Of a stretch of 59,526 nucleotides of DNA, positions 7,535 to 15,730 are shown piece by piece; the first letter of the stretch is position 1; every line of letters begins with the position of its first letter. Source of the DNA: Helicobacter_J cappadocius (lineage in GTDB: Bacteria > Campylobacterota > Campylobacteria > Campylobacterales > Helicobacteraceae); NCBI RefSeq assembly GCF_030686155.1, contig NZ_JAUPEV010000011.1, forward strand, positions 1-59,526, in the 5' to 3' direction. The notes under the pieces are model-generated. The model was not told where the DNA came from. It saw nothing but the letters and a program-made list of their open reading frames with translations, and ran no database searches. Made by a program: the position numbers and the translations under genes.

Positions 7535-8524
7535 TCAATAAAGTTTATTTTCTTTCCAATATTCTCTAATGAGTTCTTTTGTTTTTTCAGGCAAGGGGAT
7601 AAATCCCATTTTTAATGCCTCTTTGTCTCCATTTTTGAACGCATAATCAAAAAATTTGATAGATTCAATCGCGTTTTTTCCATTTTTTGGCAGGAGAATA
7701 AAGGTTGCACTAACTAATGGGTAGGTATTTTTTCCTTTTTGATTGAGTAGAGATGTTGAAAAATCCGCTTTTTTATCCCATTTGGCATTTTTACTTGCAT
7801 TTGAAATACTCTCTTTATTGGCACTAACCCATTCTTTTTGGACATCTTGGATTTGAGCTGCATTTAAATTCATTTGTTCTTTGTAGGATAACTCTACATA
7901 ACCGATAGAGTTTTTGGTTTGTTTGACCAATGCACTTACTCCTTCATTTCCTTTTGCTCCAGTTCCGATAGGCCAAGATATAGCTTTTCCATAACCGATT
8001 TTATCTTTCCAAATTTTTGATATTTCAGATAGATACAAAGTAAAATTATAAGTCGTTCCGCTTCCATCACTTCTGTGAATAAGTTCTATATTTGTTGCTG
8101 GTAGATTGAGTGTTGGGTTGTCTTTGAGGATTTTAGCATCATTCCATTTTGTTATATTGCCTAGAAAAATATCACTGATGACTTCATTGCTGAGTTTGAG
8201 CTGTCCATCTTTGATTCCATCTAAATGATAAACAATCACAATCGCTCCACTTAAGGTTGGGAATTGTAAAAGGTTGTATTTGGAGAGTTCTTGAGGAGTC
8301 AATGGTTCATCACTCCCACCAAAATCTATAGTCCCCATTTTGATTTGTTTGATACCTCCACCTGAACCGATGGATTGGTAGTTGATTTTATTTCCTGTTG
8401 CTTTTTCATAGCTTTTAGTCCAGCTCATATAAATATGTGCAGGAAAGGAAGCTCCTGCACCACTTATTACAGAGGAAGCATTGAGCGTGAGTGTTGTTAG
8501 TATCAATACAAGTAGTTTTTTCAT
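7535..8524 (-). CDS. pstS: Phosphate-binding periplasmic protein PstS
   Basis: The 329-residue protein starts with a short signal peptide (MKKLLVLILTTLTLNAS). It then has the PstS hallmarks ISGAGASFPAHIY, YQSIGSGGGI, FGGSDEPL and IHRSDGSGTTYNF, the phosphate-contact loops of the family. It captures phosphate in the periplasm for the PstCAB transporter encoded at 10343-12812. It is transcribed away from phoB, from a promoter with a two-repeat Pho box at 8571-8588 and a -10 at 8556-8561. Separation from pstCAB by the regulator genes is unusual, but the matching box upstream of pstC suggests common control. Confidence 0.95.
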   Translation of the reverse strand: MKKLLVLILTTLTLNASSVISGAGASFPAHIYMSWTKSYEKATGNKINYQSIGSGGGIKQIKMGTIDFGGSDEPLTPQELSKYNLLQFPTLSGAIVIVYHLDGIKDGQLKLSNEVISDIFLGNITKWNDAKILKDNPTLNLPATNIELIHRSDGSGTTYNFTLYLSEISKIWKDKIGYGKAISWPIGTGAKGNEGVSALVKQTKNSIGYVELSYKEQMNLNAAQIQDVQKEWVSANKESISNASKNAKWDKKADFSTSLLNQKGKNTYPLVSATFILLPKNGKNAIESIKFFDYAFKNGDKEALKMGFIPLPEKTKELIREYWKENKLY

Positions 8525-8555
8525 TTTTGTTCCTTTGTCTTAAAAATCAAGAGAA

Positions 8556-8561
8556 ACTATA
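8556..8561 (-). promoter_or_regulatory. -10 box (TATAGT) of pstS
   Basis: TATAGT on the minus strand lies 31 bases upstream of the pstS ATG. Exactly 9 bases separate it from the proximal end of the Pho box at 8571-8588, as expected for PhoB-activated promoters in which the box replaces the -35. Confidence 0.65.
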
Positions 8562-8570
8562 AAACGAGGT

Positions 8571-8588
8571 GATTACAAATTGATAACA
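8571..8588 (-). promoter_or_regulatory. Pho box: two 7-bp direct repeats with a 4-bp spacer (pstS)
   Basis: On the minus strand TGTTATC, AATT, TGTAATC: two direct heptamers 11 bp apart, the same geometry as the classical PhoB site (7 bp + 4 bp + 7 bp). The same TGTAATC pair occurs upstream of pstC with identical distance to the -10. Probable binding site of the PhoB-type regulator at 8655-9329. Confidence 0.7.
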
Positions 8589-8616
8589 TTTTTTTGTTTT
8601 TTATTTAGGAGTTTTT

Positions 8617-8634
8617 TTGCTAAAGTTTTAGCAA
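8617..8634. repeat. 18-bp inverted repeat in the phoB leader
   Basis: TTGCTAAA and TTTAGCAA form perfect 8-bp arms around a 2-bp centre, about 20 bases upstream of the phoB start. It could be an operator or, in RNA, a short hairpin near the ribosome site. It does not match the heptamer Pho boxes. Confidence 0.55.
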
Positions 8635-8654
8635 TTTAAATTAAGGATAATGAA

Positions 8655-9329
8655 TTGAAAGATTTGATTCTTGTGATTGATGATGAGGAAGATTTGCTTG
8701 AGTTACTTGAATATCGTTTGGAACAAGAAGGATTTGAAGTTATTGGAGCATTAGGGAGCAAGAGTGCAAGAAAAATTCTTGAAGAAGAGAATGTCTCTTT
8801 GATGTTGGTGGATAGAAATTTAGGTCTAGAAGAAGGATCAGAGTTTGTCAAAAAGATTCGCAAGGAGGGTTATAATATCCCTGTTATATACCTTTCTGCT
8901 AAAGATAGCCAAGAAGATAAGATAACTGGATTTCAAAGGGGAGGAGATGATTATATCACCAAACCTTTTGTTTTTGAGGAGCTTGTGGCTAGGATTTTTG
9001 CAGTTTTGAGAAGATACAAAGGTGCAGGAGAGGAAAAAATATGGAAATACAAAAATATTACTCTTTATCCTAGAACCCATCTATTATTTACAGATGATAG
9101 TGAAAATAAAATCGAACTTACTCCATTAGAAACAAAAATGCTTTTGGTGTTTTTAAAAAATACAGGCATGGTGTTATCTAGGGATTATCTTCTTGAAGAA
9201 ATTTGGAATAATCAAGGCGAGAGTAAAAGCGTGAATGTCGCTATCAAGCGTTTGAGAAAAAAGTTAGATTCAAAAGATGAAGAGAGATTTATTAAAGCAA
9301 TTAGAGGGGAGGGCTATCTTTTTGTTTAG
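8655..9329 (+). CDS. phoB: OmpR/PhoB-family response regulator of the phosphate system
   Basis: The 224-residue protein has a receiver domain with the acidic pair in VIDDEEDL (Asp9/Asp10), phosphoacceptor Asp53 (LVDRNLG) and Lys103 (TKPF). A C-terminal winged helix follows (LTPLETKML, SVNVAIKRLRKKL, IRGEGYLF). It sits between pstS and pstB with a histidine kinase gene overlapping its end, so it is most likely the phosphate-starvation activator (PhosR in Campylobacter). The start is TTG at 8655 with AAGGA 7 bases upstream; an ATG at 8650 would give only two residues. Predicted targets are the Pho boxes at 8571-8588 and 12873-12890. Confidence 0.85.
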   Translation: MKDLILVIDDEEDLLELLEYRLEQEGFEVIGALGSKSARKILEEENVSLMLVDRNLGLEEGSEFVKKIRKEGYNIPVIYLSAKDSQEDKITGFQRGGDDYITKPFVFEELVARIFAVLRRYKGAGEEKIWKYKNITLYPRTHLLFTDDSENKIELTPLETKMLLVFLKNTGMVLSRDYLLEEIWNNQGESKSVNVAIKRLRKKLDSKDEERFIKAIRGEGYLFV

Positions 9330-10362
9330 ATTATATTATCTGTTTTCTTTGACTTTTGCTTTAGTGATGTTTATTTTGTGGCTATTATTAAGTGTTTTTT
9401 TATATGAAGGTAGAGGTTTTTGGTGGTTTTTTGGGGAAATATCAATTTTATTTGTTTTATTTTCTCTTGTTGTGCTTTATTTATCTTTTTTGATGAACAG
9501 AAAAATCAAAAAAGAAGTTGATAAAATTATTGAGTTTGTCCAAAAAATAATATATAAAGAATTTATAACCACAGAGAAGGGATCTTTTTATGTGAAGGAG
9601 TTTGCACAGATCTCAGATTCTATCACAAGGCTACATAATGTATTACAAAAAGAAGAAAAAAATTCCAAAAAAAATTCCAAAAAACTTCATTTAAAATATC
9701 TCCAAAGTTCTTCTATTGTCTCCGCACTTTCTCATGAGTTTAAAAATCCTTTGGCGGTTATTTCTGGGTATTGTAATACTATCATTGAATCAAAAGACAA
9801 ACTTTCAAAAGAACAAACAGATAGATTTTTAGGAAAAATTTATACTCAATCCCAAAGACTTAACAGTCTATTAGATAGAATAAACCTTGCTGTGAGATTA
9901 GAAAATGAACTGATAAAAATTCAATCCATATCTTTTGATTTGAAACCTTTAGTTCAAGAAATTATCAATAATCTTGCCCCTTATTATCAAGACAAGCAGA
10001 TTTTAAGTGATTTGAAAAGCACATTGATTATAGGTGACAAAATACTTTTAGAAAGGGCTATCAGTAATCTGATTGAGAATGCTTTGAAATATTCAAAAAA
10101 CACAATTAAAATTGTGCTAAAAAAGAATAAATTCAAAGTTATTGACGATGGCGAAGGTATAGAAGAAAAACAAATTCCCCTTATCACAAAAAAATTTTAT
10201 CGGGCACAGAAAAAATATCAAGAGAATTCACTCGGAATTGGACTTTTTATTGTCAAATATATTTTAAGGCTTCATCATAGCGAACTTAAAATAAAAAGTG
10301 CTAAAAATAAGGGTTCAACCTTTAGTTTTAAGCTAAAACATATCAGCCAAATTTCCCCTTGA
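9322..10362 (+). CDS. phoR: Sensor histidine kinase of the phosphate system (PhoR/PhosS type)
   Basis: The protein has two N-terminal membrane helices (about 4-26 and 34-58) with a very short periplasmic loop, so no large sensor domain. A dimerisation/phosphoacceptor helix follows with SALSHEFKNP (His138), then a HATPase domain with NLIENALKYS, DDGEGI and GIGLFIV. It partners the response regulator upstream. The likely start is TTG at 9322, preceded by GAGGGGAGGG and overlapping phoB by 8 bases. The more upstream in-frame ATG at 9277 would add residues encoded inside phoB. Its 3' end overlaps convergent pstB by 20 bases. The missing periplasmic sensor suggests sensing through the Pst transporter. 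Confidence 0.85.
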   Translation: MFRLYYLFSLTFALVMFILWLLLSVFLYEGRGFWWFFGEISILFVLFSLVVLYLSFLMNRKIKKEVDKIIEFVQKIIYKEFITTEKGSFYVKEFAQISDSITRLHNVLQKEEKNSKKNSKKLHLKYLQSSSIVSALSHEFKNPLAVISGYCNTIIESKDKLSKEQTDRFLGKIYTQSQRLNSLLDRINLAVRLENELIKIQSISFDLKPLVQEIINNLAPYYQDKQILSDLKSTLIIGDKILLERAISNLIENALKYSKNTIKIVLKKNKFKVIDDGEGIEEKQIPLITKKFYRAQKKYQENSLGIGLFIVKYILRLHHSELKIKSAKNKGSTFSFKLKHISQISP

Positions 10363-11107
10363 TATACTCACGTGTAAGCTTTTCTTTTGGATTTTCAAAG
10401 ATATGTTGAGTTTTGTCTATTTCAATCAGTTTTCCCAGATACATAAAGGCGGTATAATCACTCACTCTTTGGGCTTGTTGCATATTGTGAGTTACAATGA
10501 TGATACTCATCTTTTTTTTGAGATCTTTTAGTAAATCTTCGATTGCCTCAGTTGATATTGGATCAAGGGCACTTGTGGGTTCATCAAAGAGCAGTATCTC
10601 AGGTTCTATGGCAATAGCTCTTGCGATACAGAGTCTTTGTTGCTGACCCCCAGATAGAGAGTCTGCACTGCCATCAAGCCTGTCTTTGACCTCGTTCCAA
10701 AGACTTGCATTTTTGAGAGCTTTTTCAACTTTTGGAAATAATTCCATTTTGTTTTTGATTCCCTTAAGCCTAAGACCGTAGGCAACATTTTCAAAAATAC
10801 TCATAGGGAATGGAGTAGGTTTTTGAAATATCATTCCGATTTGAGTTCTTAAGGCTATGAGATCAGTTTTCTTTTTGAGAATGTTTTTATCTTCAAAAAT
10901 GATTTCTCCTTTGTAGGTGGAACCATCATAAAGACAATGCATACGATTAAAACATCTAAGCAAGGTGCTTTTGCCACATCCGCTTGGTCCTATGAGTGCA
11001 AGGACTTTGTTTTGAGGTATTTTTAAATCAATGTTAGAAATGCTTGGTTTATCTGAATTGGGATAATAAAAGCTTAGATTTTTTGCTTCAATGGCGATTT
11101 TATTCAT
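10343..11107 (-). CDS. pstB: Phosphate ABC transporter ATP-binding protein PstB
   Basis: A 254-residue ABC ATPase with Walker A GPSGCGKST, Q loop (IGMIFQKPTPFP), signature LSGGQQQR and Walker B ILLFDEPTSALDP. The tandem Gln in the signature and the QKPTPFP loop are typical of PstB. It drives phosphate import with PstA and PstC, whose genes overlap upstream by 4 bases each. It is the last gene of the pstCAB operon; no phoU follows, because the convergent phoR ends inside pstB. Confidence 0.95.
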   Translation of the reverse strand: MNKIAIEAKNLSFYYPNSDKPSISNIDLKIPQNKVLALIGPSGCGKSTLLRCFNRMHCLYDGSTYKGEIIFEDKNILKKKTDLIALRTQIGMIFQKPTPFPMSIFENVAYGLRLKGIKNKMELFPKVEKALKNASLWNEVKDRLDGSADSLSGGQQQRLCIARAIAIEPEILLFDEPTSALDPISTEAIEDLLKDLKKKMSIIIVTHNMQQAQRVSDYTAFMYLGKLIEIDKTQHIFENPKEKLTREYIKGKFG

Positions 11108-11943
11108 TTCTTTCCTTTATTGAGTATTACTTTGCTGATAATATTGATAGCTAGGATAAATATTGCTAGGATAAATGCCCCTCCAAAAGCTAATTCTTGC
11201 CATTGTTTATAAGGTGAAGTGGCGTATTGAAACATCGTAACAGTTAGTGAAGGGAAGGGTGCGTTTAGATCTAGGGTAAAAAATGGACTATTAAGTGAAG
11301 TGAAAAGCAAAGGAGCACTTTCGCCAGCAATGCGTGAAAAAGCGAGTAAAAAACCTGTAAAAAGACCCGTTTTTGCTCCTTTATAGACCACATTTATAAT
11401 AGTTTTATATTTGGGTGCACCTAGTGCGATAGAGGCTTCTCTAAGGGAATTTGGAACTAAAGAAAGCATGTCGTCTGTGGTTTTTAAGATGACAGGAATC
11501 ATAATCAAGCACAAAGCAATGATGCCTGAATAAGCACTGAAATGCCCCATAGGAATAACAAAAATTGCATATACAAAGGTAGCTATAACAATGGAAGGTA
11601 CAGATATCATAACATCATTGATAAATCGTATAAATTCTGTTACTTGATGATTTTTGCTATACTCTCTAAGATATGTCCCCCCAAGAACCCCTAATGGAAC
11701 ACCTATAATCATCGCTAAAAAACTCAATATAAGCTGACCAATGATAGCATTTCTAAGACCTCCATTTTCCCAAGGTGAGCTGGTATCTTTGGTAAATATA
11801 TCTATTCCTATGACATTGAATCCCTTATAAAACAAAACCCCTAAAATCAAAAACAAAATCATCAGTGCAAAGAATGCAAATAGGCTTGAAATCCATAGAA
11901 TAATTTTGTTGTATTTTATTCGTTTAGAAATATTTTTTTTCAT
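11104..11943 (-). CDS. pstA: Phosphate ABC transporter permease PstA
   Basis: A 279-residue inner-membrane permease with six predicted helices. It carries the EAA-type loop that contacts PstB (LREASIALGAPKYKTIINVV) and the PstA-like GVPLGVLGGTYLREY segment. It forms the membrane channel with PstC. The start overlaps the pstC stop by 4 bases (ATGA), and its own stop overlaps the pstB start, indicating tight co-translation. Confidence 0.93.
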   Translation of the reverse strand: MKKNISKRIKYNKIILWISSLFAFFALMILFLILGVLFYKGFNVIGIDIFTKDTSSPWENGGLRNAIIGQLILSFLAMIIGVPLGVLGGTYLREYSKNHQVTEFIRFINDVMISVPSIVIATFVYAIFVIPMGHFSAYSGIIALCLIMIPVILKTTDDMLSLVPNSLREASIALGAPKYKTIINVVYKGAKTGLFTGFLLAFSRIAGESAPLLFTSLNSPFFTLDLNAPFPSLTVTMFQYATSPYKQWQELAFGGAFILAIFILAINIISKVILNKGKK

Positions 11944-12812
11944 CGGATTTTACCTTTTTTAGTTTTTTTGATGAGGTAAAATTTTGCAGTTGTTATAACA
12001 AACAAGCTTAGAGAGAATAAAATTAATGCCAAATAAAATAAGCTTGAATAATATAGATCGCTATCAGCTTCGGCAAATTCATTTGCCAAGGTCGCAGGAA
12101 TATTTGTAGCAGGTAATAGCAAAGAGGAGGTTATCTTATGGGAGTTTCCAATTACAAAAGTAACCGCCATTGTTTCTCCTAATGCCCTGCCCAATGCAAG
12201 TATCATTCCTCCAATCACTCCGACTTTTATATGCGGAAGTATTACATCTTTTATTACCTCTACTTTTGTAGCTCCAAGTGCATAGGCAGATTCTTTGAGA
12301 ATGTTTGGAGTTGTTTGCATACCTTCTTGAGTGATAGAACTCATAAAGGGTAATATCATAATGCTTAAAATAATCGCAGCACTTAAAATCCCTATGCCCA
12401 TACCACCAAACACTTTTCCAAGAAATGGAGTGAGATAAAAAAGTCCCCACATTCCATAAACAATCGAAGGAATCGCAGCTAAAAGCTCGATAGCTGAAGA
12501 TATAAAAGTTTTAAGTTTTTTTGGACAAATTTCGCTCAAAAAAATAGCGATTCCTAGTGATAGGGGAATCGCAAAAATCATTGCCAAAATAGTCCCTATA
12601 ACGCTCCCATAAATTGCAGCTGCTCCGCCGAAAATTTCCTTATTTGGAGACCAATCAGAGGTGATGAGAAAAGAAAATCCAAAAGTTTTTATTGCTGGAA
12701 GTGCTTGGATGAATAATGTGATAAAAATACCCACTAAAATAATCAGCACAAAAAACGCAAAGGTTCTGCTAGTGTGAAAAAATAACCTCTCTTTCATAGC
12801 GAAATTTTGCAT
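11940..12812 (-). CDS. pstC: Phosphate ABC transporter permease PstC
   Basis: A 290-residue inner-membrane permease with six helices. PstC motifs include FGGAAAIYGSVIGT, AIPSIVYGMWGLF and the coupling loop ESAYALGATKVEVIKDV. First gene of pstCAB. Upstream lie a -10 at 12858-12863 and a Pho box at 12873-12890, so expression is probably induced by phosphate starvation through the PhoB-type regulator. Confidence 0.93.
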   Translation of the reverse strand: MQNFAMKERLFFHTSRTFAFFVLIILVGIFITLFIQALPAIKTFGFSFLITSDWSPNKEIFGGAAAIYGSVIGTILAMIFAIPLSLGIAIFLSEICPKKLKTFISSAIELLAAIPSIVYGMWGLFYLTPFLGKVFGGMGIGILSAAIILSIMILPFMSSITQEGMQTTPNILKESAYALGATKVEVIKDVILPHIKVGVIGGMILALGRALGETMAVTFVIGNSHKITSSLLLPATNIPATLANEFAEADSDLYYSSLFYLALILFSLSLFVITTAKFYLIKKTKKGKIR

Positions 12813-12857
12813 TGTTAATATCCTTTATACCCTCTTTGGTAGGGCTATTTTTATGGT

Positions 12858-12863
12858 ATTGTA
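12858..12863 (-). promoter_or_regulatory. -10 box (TACAAT) of pstCAB
   Basis: TACAAT on the minus strand, 45 bases upstream of the pstC ATG and 9 bases downstream of the Pho box, the same spacing as at pstS. Confidence 0.6.
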
Positions 12864-12872
12864 AATAGGCTT

Positions 12873-12890
12873 GATTACAAAAAGATTACA
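12873..12890 (-). promoter_or_regulatory. Pho box: perfect TGTAATC direct repeat with a 4-bp spacer (pstC)
   Basis: On the minus strand TGTAATC, TTTT, TGTAATC. The two heptamers are identical and 11 bp apart. One is identical to the proximal heptamer of the pstS box and the other differs from its partner at one position. Likely site for the PhoB-type activator. Confidence 0.7.
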
Positions 12891-12987
12891 TTTGTGGCAT
12901 AAAATCATTTAGATAAGTAAAAATAAGCTGAATTTGAACTCTTTGTAGGTAAAATGAAAAAATTAGCTTTAATCAAGGATTTACAAA

Positions 12988-14514
12988 ATGAGCATCTACA
13001 AACTTGAATTGAACGTCTTTAGATTTGACGCAAACAAAGACTATAGTGCCACTTATGAAAAATGTACATTGGAGTATCAGAAGCATTTTACATTAAAGAA
13101 TATTTTAGAATTATTGCCTTTGAGAAATTTTGAATATGATAAAAATATTTCATTAAAAATCAATGGCATCAGTATATTTGAGGATGTTAAAGTAGAGGAT
13201 TTGGTAGAAAATTTTGGCAAACAATGGAATATAGAGCCTATTTCTACAAGATATGCTTACAAAGATTTGCTGATTGATAAAAATGCAGTGATGGATTTTT
13301 ATCGAAATTTTTTTACTACAGCAGAGTTTTTGACTCAGAGTGAAAAGGATGAATTTTTTAAGTTTATCAATATCAATTTTATCTCTCCTCAAAAAAATCC
13401 CGATTATTTTGGAGATGGATTTTTTCTCTATATTAAATGGTTGCTTACAAGATACCCAAATGAAGCGAAAAGATTTCTAGAAAGTATCGCTGATGTTAAA
13501 AATGGAGTGATGAATTTTGTGAGCGTAGCAGATTTTATTTATCCAAAAAATCATCAAATAGATGAGGAGATTTTTGAACTTCAAAAAATGCTTACCCAAA
13601 CTTCGAGATGCCCTATTAGCGGAAATACATGGGCAAAACTTGGAAAAGAAATTGAAAGCAGATATATTTTTCCTGCTACTAATGTATCTTCAGAGTTCTC
13701 TGGAAAATATGTACTCTTTGATGGATATACTAAGGGGGTGAATTTTGAACCCTTGCTTATTGCCTCTAGCACTCTTTTGGAGAAAAATAATAAAAAATCT
13801 GCGAGGATGAAATTTTGCTATGATGGAGGGTATTGGGGAAGGTTTTGTGATCTTCAGAGATTTTTGGTTGCTAATGCATATAATATGGCACTTGTTCATA
13901 AAAATAATGCAATTTTGCTTTTTTGTGAGCAAGATGCTTATTGTAACGCTATTTATGCTAAAAGCATTCTTGATGGAAGTATTGAACTCACGCATTCTAT
14001 TAACGAAGAACTCAAAAAATATAATTTAGTTTATGATAGCAGTGTCAAAATAGAATATCTCAATAAAATGATTGCAAAGGAATTTGAAATTCCTATTTCA
14101 GATATTTTTTCTGGATTTAGCACAATTCTTTATAAAGGAACTTCTTCTAGTAGTATAAATGAGATTTGTTATGAAGAGTTTTTTGAAAAAATTTCACTAA
14201 AGAAAATTGAAACAATCTTTGAAAATGAGTGTTACTACCATCTCTTGGAAATCAATGAAGTTTCTTGTTTGGAGCAATCTGCAATCATTAGATATGAAGG
14301 GATTGATCTAGGAACAGATTTCTTATGCACTCTTAGTATGGGGGAATTTGAAATGTTTGATACTTATGCGAAAAAAGCCTCAAAAATATATAAAAGAGAC
14401 TTTGATGCTACTCCTACTTTATTTTTACCTCAAATCGCACTTCTTGGGATGGGCGAGAAAGATTTAAAAAGAATTGGTTTGCATTTGCATAAAAATAGAG
14501 TTAGTTTTATATAA
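12988..14514 (+). CDS. Conserved protein of unknown function (possible DUF5644/HdrB-like family)
   Basis: The 508-residue protein has no clear signal peptide or long membrane helix. Notable segments are TSRCPISGNTWAKLG (about 206-220), FCYDGGYWGRFCDL (about 274-287), LLFCEQDAYCNAIYAKSIL (about 310-328) and LHKNRVSF at the end. Several cysteines fall in short conserved-looking stretches. From memory it resembles an epsilonproteobacterial family annotated with DUF5644 and a heterodisulfide-reductase HdrB-like C-terminal region, but I cannot confirm this. It has AAGGA upstream and a TAAAAT -10 candidate at 12950-12955. It is divergent from pstC, and no Pho box faces it. Confidence 0.6.
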   Translation: MSIYKLELNVFRFDANKDYSATYEKCTLEYQKHFTLKNILELLPLRNFEYDKNISLKINGISIFEDVKVEDLVENFGKQWNIEPISTRYAYKDLLIDKNAVMDFYRNFFTTAEFLTQSEKDEFFKFININFISPQKNPDYFGDGFFLYIKWLLTRYPNEAKRFLESIADVKNGVMNFVSVADFIYPKNHQIDEEIFELQKMLTQTSRCPISGNTWAKLGKEIESRYIFPATNVSSEFSGKYVLFDGYTKGVNFEPLLIASSTLLEKNNKKSARMKFCYDGGYWGRFCDLQRFLVANAYNMALVHKNNAILLFCEQDAYCNAIYAKSILDGSIELTHSINEELKKYNLVYDSSVKIEYLNKMIAKEFEIPISDIFSGFSTILYKGTSSSSINEICYEEFFEKISLKKIETIFENECYYHLLEINEVSCLEQSAIIRYEGIDLGTDFLCTLSMGEFEMFDTYAKKASKIYKRDFDATPTLFLPQIALLGMGEKDLKRIGLHLHKNRVSFI

Positions 14515-14551
14515 TCAAATGTATATAATTTCATAAGATGAGGAATTGCTT

Positions 14552-14863
14552 GTGAAGATATTTCTCAAAATATTGATCGCTTCATTGATTGCCGGTCTAT
14601 GGTATCATATGAATGGAGATGAATCTGGGTTTGTAGCGATTGCATTGTTCATCTTTGTGTTGTTTGTGTTGCTCGTAAAACCCATAGAGTTTCAATCCCC
14701 TGCTCAAAGGGAGGATTATATACAGCAAATGAAAAAAAAACGTGAGCAAAAACTTGCCATAGAGACTAAACAAAAAGAGGAACAACTTCGTTTGTATAAG
14801 GCAAATCAAGAACGCGAAGAGAAAAGAAAAAAAGAATTAGAAATAAAACTAAAAAATCGCTAA
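14552..14863 (+). CDS. Small membrane protein with cytoplasmic coiled coil, function unknown
   Basis: About 103 residues. Two closely spaced N-terminal helices (about 1-18 and 24-42) are followed by a highly charged Lys/Glu/Arg/Gln-rich helix to the end (KKREQKLAIETKQKEEQL), probably a coiled coil. The start is taken as GTG at 14552, because AGGA (14541-14544) is 7 bases upstream; TTG at 14546 is the alternative. It lies 9 bases before the next gene, with which it probably forms an operon. No family recognised. Confidence 0.6.
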   Translation: MKIFLKILIASLIAGLWYHMNGDESGFVAIALFIFVLFVLLVKPIEFQSPAQREDYIQQMKKKREQKLAIETKQKEEQLRLYKANQEREEKRKKELEIKLKNR

Positions 14864-14872
14864 AGGATAAAT

Positions 14873-15685
14873 ATGGAAATTATTTTGTTAATACTCGCTG
14901 GTGCTGTTGTGTATTATCTGTATGTAACGCTTCAAGAATACTTGAAAAATCCTATAGCCCCAATTCCAAAGGATACCAATTCTCAAGCTTCAAAATTTGA
15001 AGAATATGATCTTTCAGCAGATCCTTATGTTAATATTGATCCTCTTGTCAAGTTGAGAAAAACAGAGCAGGGTCTGATAGTAGCATTGATAGGGAGTTTT
15101 TTAAATTCTTCAAAAAAATTAGAAAATTCAAAACAAGATTTTATTAAAAATACCTTGATAGATGGCTTGATTGAGAATATGAGTGAGAATATGAATGGTT
15201 TTGAAGATAGCAAAAATGCCTTGAACAAGATTTTGAAAGCTCCTGATGAAGATTTGCAGAGTCTTTGCAAAATGTTTTTACAAGCTACTTATGGTGAATA
15301 TAAAAAATCTTTGAAATTTGTAGAATTTTTGTTTATTTTGGCGTATGTTGATGGGGAACTTGATGAAGAAGAAAAAGAAAATATTATCGATATAGCAGCA
15401 TTTTTGGAGTTAAATAATGATGATTTTAATCAGATTTATGATGATTTTGAAAAAGAAAATCTTGTCGAACTCACCACTACACATTCAGAAGCACTCAAGA
15501 TTTTGGATATACAAGAGCCAATAGAAGAAGATGTGCTTGAAAAGAAAACACAGATCACTATTAAAAATCAAATCAAATCCCTATTGGATATCAAAAATAT
15601 TGGCAAGAGTTTTGCAAAGAATTCATTTTTAAAACTTAAAGAGACACAATTTGCTTATAACATACTTTCTTCTAAAGGTAATTAA
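14873..15685 (+). CDS. Membrane-anchored TerB-like domain protein
   Basis: The 270-residue protein has one N-terminal membrane helix (about 1-20). A soluble region follows whose centre (about 143-198: FVEFLFILAYVDGELDEEE, then IIDIAAFLELNNDDF) resembles the TerB/DjlA-N fold, an all-helical domain often near membranes with a conserved Asp-Gly-Glu turn. DjlA proteins end in a J domain, but none is seen here (no HPD motif). AAGGA precedes the ATG. Probably co-transcribed with the small membrane protein upstream. Function unknown. Confidence 0.6.
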   Translation: MEIILLILAGAVVYYLYVTLQEYLKNPIAPIPKDTNSQASKFEEYDLSADPYVNIDPLVKLRKTEQGLIVALIGSFLNSSKKLENSKQDFIKNTLIDGLIENMSENMNGFEDSKNALNKILKAPDEDLQSLCKMFLQATYGEYKKSLKFVEFLFILAYVDGELDEEEKENIIDIAAFLELNNDDFNQIYDDFEKENLVELTTTHSEALKILDIQEPIEEDVLEKKTQITIKNQIKSLLDIKNIGKSFAKNSFLKLKETQFAYNILSSKGN

Positions 15686-15699
15686 GGCATAGTTTTTGC
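15686..15699 (+). promoter_or_regulatory. Sigma-54 (RpoN) promoter candidate, -24 GG / -12 GC
   Basis: GGCAT AGTTT TTGCT shows the GG and GC doublets exactly 10 bases apart, with GGCA and TTGC cores matching the RpoN consensus. It begins directly after the stop codon of the TerB-like gene and would start transcription near 15711, about 20 bases before the ATG at 15731. Confidence 0.65.
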
Positions 15700-15730
15700 T
15701 TGATTGATGAAAATCATTCAAGGAAAAACT

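Noticed and set aside
14732..14740. A9 run in the small coiled-coil membrane protein gene
   Set aside because: Encodes Lys-Lys-Lys in a charged coiled coil in an AT-rich genome; no evidence for programmed slippage.
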